Made by a program: the position numbers and the translations under genes
The notes under the pieces: model-generated
What the model was told of the DNA's origin: nothing
Database searches by the model: none
What the model saw: only the letters and a program-made list of their open reading frames with translations
From: an uncultured Clostridia bacterium
Lineage (GTDB): Bacteria; Bacillota; Clostridia; TANB77; CAG-508
Direction: 5' to 3'
DNA: 64,000 nucleotides
Assembly (NCBI GenBank): GCA_934120045.1
Contig: CAKOTF010000002.1
Span: 152,055-216,054, forward strand
Shown: positions 60,965-64,000 of the stretch, one piece after another
How the letters are laid out: every line of letters starts with the position of its first letter
How positions within the stretch are numbered: the first letter of the stretch is position 1

Positions 60965-61129
60965 CTATTTTGTTTCTTTATGTGTTGTACGTTTTTTGCA
61001 GAATTTACAATATTTTACTAATTCTAATCTATCAGTATTATTTCTTTTATTTTTAGATGTCATATAATTTCTGTTTTTACATTCTGTACATTCTAATATG
61101 ATATTTTCTCTTGGTCCTTTAGCTGCCAT
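60965..61129 (-). CDS. rpmG: Ribosomal protein L33
   Basis: A 54-residue protein starting at ATG 61129 behind GGAGGTG. It shows two CxxC pairs (CTECKNRN and [10 protein letters not shown]), so it is the zinc-binding form of L33. It is the first gene of the rpmG-secE-nusG-rplK-rplA-rplJ-rplL row. Confidence 0.95.
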   Translation of the reverse strand: MAAKGPRENIILECTECKNRNYMTSKNKRNNTDRLELVKYCKFCKKRTTHKETK

Positions 61130-61179
61130 TTAAATACACCTCCGACTTTTTTAACCTTTACTTTTTTAAACGATGTGAA

Positions 61180-61198
61180 CATATGTAAATTACATATG
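61180..61198. repeat. Perfect palindrome at the start of the rpmG transcript
   Basis: CATATGTAA and TTACATATG flank a single base. It begins within a few bases of the transcription start predicted from the promoter at 61206-61234, a position suited to an operator or a 5' stem-loop. Confidence 0.6.
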
Positions 61199-61205
61199 CT
61201 TGGCT

Positions 61206-61234
61206 ATTTTATCACTTTTTCCTCTTTTTGTCAA
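61206..61234 (-). promoter_or_regulatory. Promoter of the rpmG-secE-nusG-ribosomal protein operon
   Basis: TTGACA (61229-61234), a 17-bp spacer and TAAAAT (61206-61211) on the minus strand. It lies inside the last codons of the flavin reductase gene. Confidence 0.75.
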
Positions 61235-61823
61235 TTGTTTTTCCTGATTTTTTTGCTGTTTTTTTCTTTTTTTGCACAGAAAAACCAAATCTTCCAATTT
61301 TCTTTCCTAAAGAATAATAATTTCCATTTGAGTATGCTATTAAATCACATTTTGATATATCAAATGCTCCATTTTTATTTATATATTTTTCATCTGCATT
61401 TATCCCCAATATTTCAGCTACAAACATATGATGACTACCTAATTCTCTTATTTCTTTTACTTTACATTCAACAGATACTGGACTTTCTTTTATCATTGGA
61501 CAATTAACAAAATTTGCCTTTTCTTTTGTTAATTTCATTTCTTTAAATTTATCTACTTTTGCCCCTGTTTTTACACCACACCAATCTGTTGCATATGCTA
61601 AATCCTTTGTCGTTAAATTAATAACAAATTCTCCAGTTTTCTTTATCATTTCATATGAGTGTCTTGTTGGTCTGACTGAAATATAACACATTGCAGGATC
61701 AGTATTTATTATTCCAGTCCATGCAACAGTTATAATATTAGATTCCTCCATTGTACCACATGATACCATTACTGCTGGTAATGGATATATAAATGTTCCT
61801 GATTTCCATGTTACTTTTGACAT
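61212..61823 (-). CDS. Flavin reductase-like (flavoredoxin) protein
   Basis: The 203-residue protein has the FMN-binding split-barrel pattern: YPLPAVMVSCGT, NIITVAWTGIINTDPAMCYISVRPTRHS and FVINLTTKDLAYATDWCG. Such proteins bind FMN and reduce or carry electrons. The last 25 residues are very Lys-rich (VQKKKKTAKKSGKTIDKKRK), beyond the usual fold. ATG 61823 follows AAAGGAG-type sequence. The rpmG promoter overlaps its 3' end. Confidence 0.88.
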   Translation of the reverse strand: MSKVTWKSGTFIYPLPAVMVSCGTMEESNIITVAWTGIINTDPAMCYISVRPTRHSYEMIKKTGEFVINLTTKDLAYATDWCGVKTGAKVDKFKEMKLTKEKANFVNCPMIKESPVSVECKVKEIRELGSHHMFVAEILGINADEKYINKNGAFDISKCDLIAYSNGNYYSLGKKIGRFGFSVQKKKKTAKKSGKTIDKKRKK

Positions 61824-61896
61824 ATTTAATCTCCTTTTTTCTTAAAAATTTGGCAATTTTATTTTATCACCATTTAAATTATTTTACAATATTTGA

Positions 61897-61925
61897 TTGA
61901 CATTTATGACTTTTGAGAGTAAAAT
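61897..61925 (+). promoter_or_regulatory. Promoter of the HD phosphohydrolase gene
   Basis: TTGACA (61897-61902), a 17-bp spacer and TAAAAT (61920-61925), 55 bases before ATG 61981. Confidence 0.78.
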
Positions 61926-61980
61926 TTTTTCTGTGTTGAGATTTATTAATATCAACAAAACTTTTATAGAGGACAAGAAA

Positions 61981-63699
61981 ATGATCAATTTAGAAGATAT
62001 TAATACAAAAGAAAACTTAATACAAGATTTTTATAGATGGCTTTTTGATGATAACAATATAGTTGATAAATCTGTAATTTTAGAAAAAGAAGTTGATATT
62101 TCTTTAGCACCATATTATACAGATCCATATATTTACTACCCAAAACAAATATCAAATTTCTTTAATACTAAAGCCATGCAACGTTTAGGAAGAATTTCAC
62201 AATTAGCACTTGCTAATGATATATACCCAAATATTTATCATAGCAGATTAGAACATTCTAAAGGAGTATATAATAGAAAATTAGAAGAATTTTTATATCA
62301 TTTTCAAGATTCAAATTGGAGAAAGCATATTGAAGAAAATCATTTAAAACTTTATTTATTAGCTGATTTAATAAAAATGGCAGGACATGATATTGGTCAT
62401 CTACCTTTATCACATTTAATGGAAACAGAAATTTTGTCTTATAGAGGAGCACACGAAGATTTAGGAAAACGTATAATGTTAGAAGATCCAGAAATTCAAA
62501 ATATATTATTAAAAATAAGTCCTAAACTTCCAGATATATTAAATAATTTATATAATAAACATATTATGAATTTTAAAGAACATGATGAAAGTAATTTTGA
62601 TGTTGATAGATGTGACTATGTTTCAAGAGATTATTTATATTTTGGATTACCAATCCATTTGCCTTATTCACATTATGAATCTATTTCTGTAGAATTAGAC
62701 TTAAATAGTAAACCTATTGAAAATAATGATGGTAGTATAAAAACTTCAAATAATTCAAAACGAAAAATCGATGTTTATGATGAAAAACAATTACCTATAA
62801 TTGAAAGATTGTTAGAAAAAAGATTAGACGGTTATCGTTTAATTTATTCTAACCCACTGGTATTTGCACATGAAAAAACTATAAATGCTTTTTTCAAAGC
62901 TTTTAAATTAAAATCACAACTTTTTAACTCAGATTTAAAGACTCTTATAAGTGATTTTAAAGATAAAGGTATTGATAAAATTGACTTAGAAAAATTATTA
63001 AAATGGGATGATATAAAACTATATTCAGAGATCATAAATATTGCTGAAAATCATCCTGATTCAAATGTGAGAGATTTAGCAACAATGACAATACCAAATA
63101 TGGAAGCATTTTTAAATATGATTTATTCACACCTTGATTTAAAAAATCATTCAAAACAAGATTTAAGTACACAAGATTTAAAATTTTTGCAAAAAATAAA
63201 ATCTTTAATCATATCAAATAGTAATTTAGGTAAAAATTTAAAAAACCCAAATTTCACTGATGAAAATACAATCTTTTTTGATGAACAAAATTCAAAAGTG
63301 CTTCAACATCAATTACACTCAATTACACTTACTTTAAAAAATGATCCTTCACTTATAAATACACATTTAATTTTTCAAAGAGCATATAGTTCTGATGAGC
63401 CTATTTATATAAGAGACTCTAATGGAAAAATATATGAATTATCAAAACATCCAAAAAGAAAGTATGATTGGAATAATATATCTATAAATTCACATAGTAA
63501 TTTTGCTTATATTCCATATTTACGTTTATGTGGTATAAGTGAAAATATAATTTCTAAATTACAAAATATATCTACTGGTGTCTCAACTTATTCTATACCT
63601 AAAGAAACATATTTTCCAAAAGTTAATATGCAACCATTACAAGTGGGAAATAGTTTAGAATCATATTTTTCAAAACTTGATACATCTGATGAAAGATAA
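61981..63699 (+). CDS. HD-domain phosphohydrolase (SAMHD1/dGTPase-like)
   Basis: The start is ATG 61981 (MINLEDINTKEN) behind AGAGGA; the frame stays open further upstream but runs through the promoter. The 572-residue protein has the HD metal set at H92 (RLEHSKGVY), H136-D137 (AGHDIGHLPLSH) and D209 (FDVDRCDYVSRDYLY), arranged as in SAMHD1-like and dGTPase-like enzymes that hydrolyse deoxynucleoside triphosphates. The remaining 350 residues are helical, with no second domain I recognise. The substrate is not certain. It is monocistronic on the plus strand. Confidence 0.85.
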   Translation: MINLEDINTKENLIQDFYRWLFDDNNIVDKSVILEKEVDISLAPYYTDPYIYYPKQISNFFNTKAMQRLGRISQLALANDIYPNIYHSRLEHSKGVYNRKLEEFLYHFQDSNWRKHIEENHLKLYLLADLIKMAGHDIGHLPLSHLMETEILSYRGAHEDLGKRIMLEDPEIQNILLKISPKLPDILNNLYNKHIMNFKEHDESNFDVDRCDYVSRDYLYFGLPIHLPYSHYESISVELDLNSKPIENNDGSIKTSNNSKRKIDVYDEKQLPIIERLLEKRLDGYRLIYSNPLVFAHEKTINAFFKAFKLKSQLFNSDLKTLISDFKDKGIDKIDLEKLLKWDDIKLYSEIINIAENHPDSNVRDLATMTIPNMEAFLNMIYSHLDLKNHSKQDLSTQDLKFLQKIKSLIISNSNLGKNLKNPNFTDENTIFFDEQNSKVLQHQLHSITLTLKNDPSLINTHLIFQRAYSSDEPIYIRDSNGKIYELSKHPKRKYDWNNISINSHSNFAYIPYLRLCGISENIISKLQNISTGVSTYSIPKETYFPKVNMQPLQVGNSLESYFSKLDTSDER

Positions 63700-63705
63700 A
63701 ATAAC

Positions 63706-63763
63706 AAAAAGAAGTTATAAATTAAAATTATTTTTATAGTTTTAATTTATAGCTTCTTTTTTA
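63706..63763 (+). terminator. Terminator of the HD phosphohydrolase gene
   Basis: A long stem (AAAAAGAAG-TATAAATTAAAA and its complement) with one mismatch, followed by TTTTTT. Confidence 0.85.
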
Positions 63764-63791
63764 TAAAAAAATTAATTTACAAATAAAAAAA

Positions 63792-63907
63792 ACTGGCAAC
63801 AACTTATCTTCCCAGTAGGGTAACCCACAAGTATTTTCAGCACATTGGAGCTTGACTTCTGTGTTCGGTATGGGAACAGGTATTTCCTCCATGTTATAGT
63901 CACCAGA
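63792..63907 (-). rRNA. rrf: 5S ribosomal RNA
   Basis: The minus strand reads TCTGGTGACTATA at its 5' end, includes the hallmark CCCATACCGAACACAGAAG and ends with GATAAGTTGTTGCCAG, about 116 bases. It is the last gene of a minus-strand rRNA operon whose 23S and 16S genes lie beyond the window. Confidence 0.95.
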
Positions 63908-63985
63908 AAATTATATAAATGTGTAAAGCACACTCAAAAATACATAGATGAAAACTTTATTAGGATTCTTTTTAATAAAAATTAT

Positions 63986-64000
63986 AGTTAAGCCCTCGAT
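63986..64000 (-). rRNA. rrl: 3' end of 23S ribosomal RNA (partial)
   Basis: The last 15 bases on the minus strand, ATCGAGGGCTTAACT, match the conserved 3' terminus of bacterial 23S rRNA (ATCGAGGACTTAACC in Bacillus). The gene continues beyond the window. Confidence 0.8.

Overview
The window is a very A+T-rich bacterial chromosome segment of a low-GC Gram-positive type. Supporting signs are AGGAGG-like ribosome binding sites before nearly every gene, a T-box leader on pheST, an L10 leader on rplJ-rplL, RicT, a PASTA kinase with its PP2C phosphatase, CCA-encoded tRNAs and sigma-A promoters with 17-bp spacers. The gene content fits an anaerobic, probably gut-dwelling member of the Clostridia. 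That placement is inference; no species can be named from the sequence alone.

Layout. 1-1081 is an accessory edge: a 3' fragment of a tRNA-Met gene, a truncated coding start that reads into it, and a GC-anomalous small gene with its own promoter and terminator. 1080-4801 holds a YfcE-type phosphodiesterase, a large adenosine-deaminase-like/SLOG-like fusion protein and a small membrane protein. A second GC-anomalous gene sits at 4974-5444 behind a structured leader. 5592-11631 is the T-box-controlled pheS-pheT unit followed by mscS and nagZ. 11693-14436 has tRNA-Leu, a Nudix hydrolase, Maf, a histidine phosphatase and a decayed secreted-protein gene. 14589-19994 has an MgtA-like P-type ATPase, an internally deleted response regulator and tex.

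20044-30505 is the most distinctive region. A 2473-residue nonribosomal peptide synthetase (C-A-T-C-A-T-R) is followed at once by a 7TM-PAS histidine kinase and then by a receiver-HD-GYP response regulator, all on the minus strand. The domain order matches the gut clostridial synthetases known to release dipeptide aldehydes. The second adenylation domain carries an almost canonical glycine code, and the leading condensation domain suggests an N-acylated product.

30650-33842 has a small unknown protein, tRNA-Arg(ACG), and an ECF sigma factor paired with a membrane-anchored beta-propeller protein. From 33840 on come housekeeping operons, almost all on the minus strand: U32 protease-rlmN-prpC-prkC-rsgA; ychF-DUF1294; lepB-holB-ricT-ferredoxin; tRNA-Arg(TCT); S1, pseudouridine synthase, DUF1836, SDR and DnaJ genes; aspS; pyrH-frr-uppS-cdsA-rseP-pilin-like; rpmG-secE-nusG-rplK-rplA-rplJ-rplL (not followed by rpoB). 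The window ends with a flavin reductase, an HD phosphohydrolase, 5S rRNA and the last few bases of 23S rRNA.

The strongest candidates for something new are the coupling of the NRPS to a c-di-GMP-type two-component system, the deaminase-SLOG fusion, and two GC-anomalous solitary genes that share an unusual promoter spacer motif.
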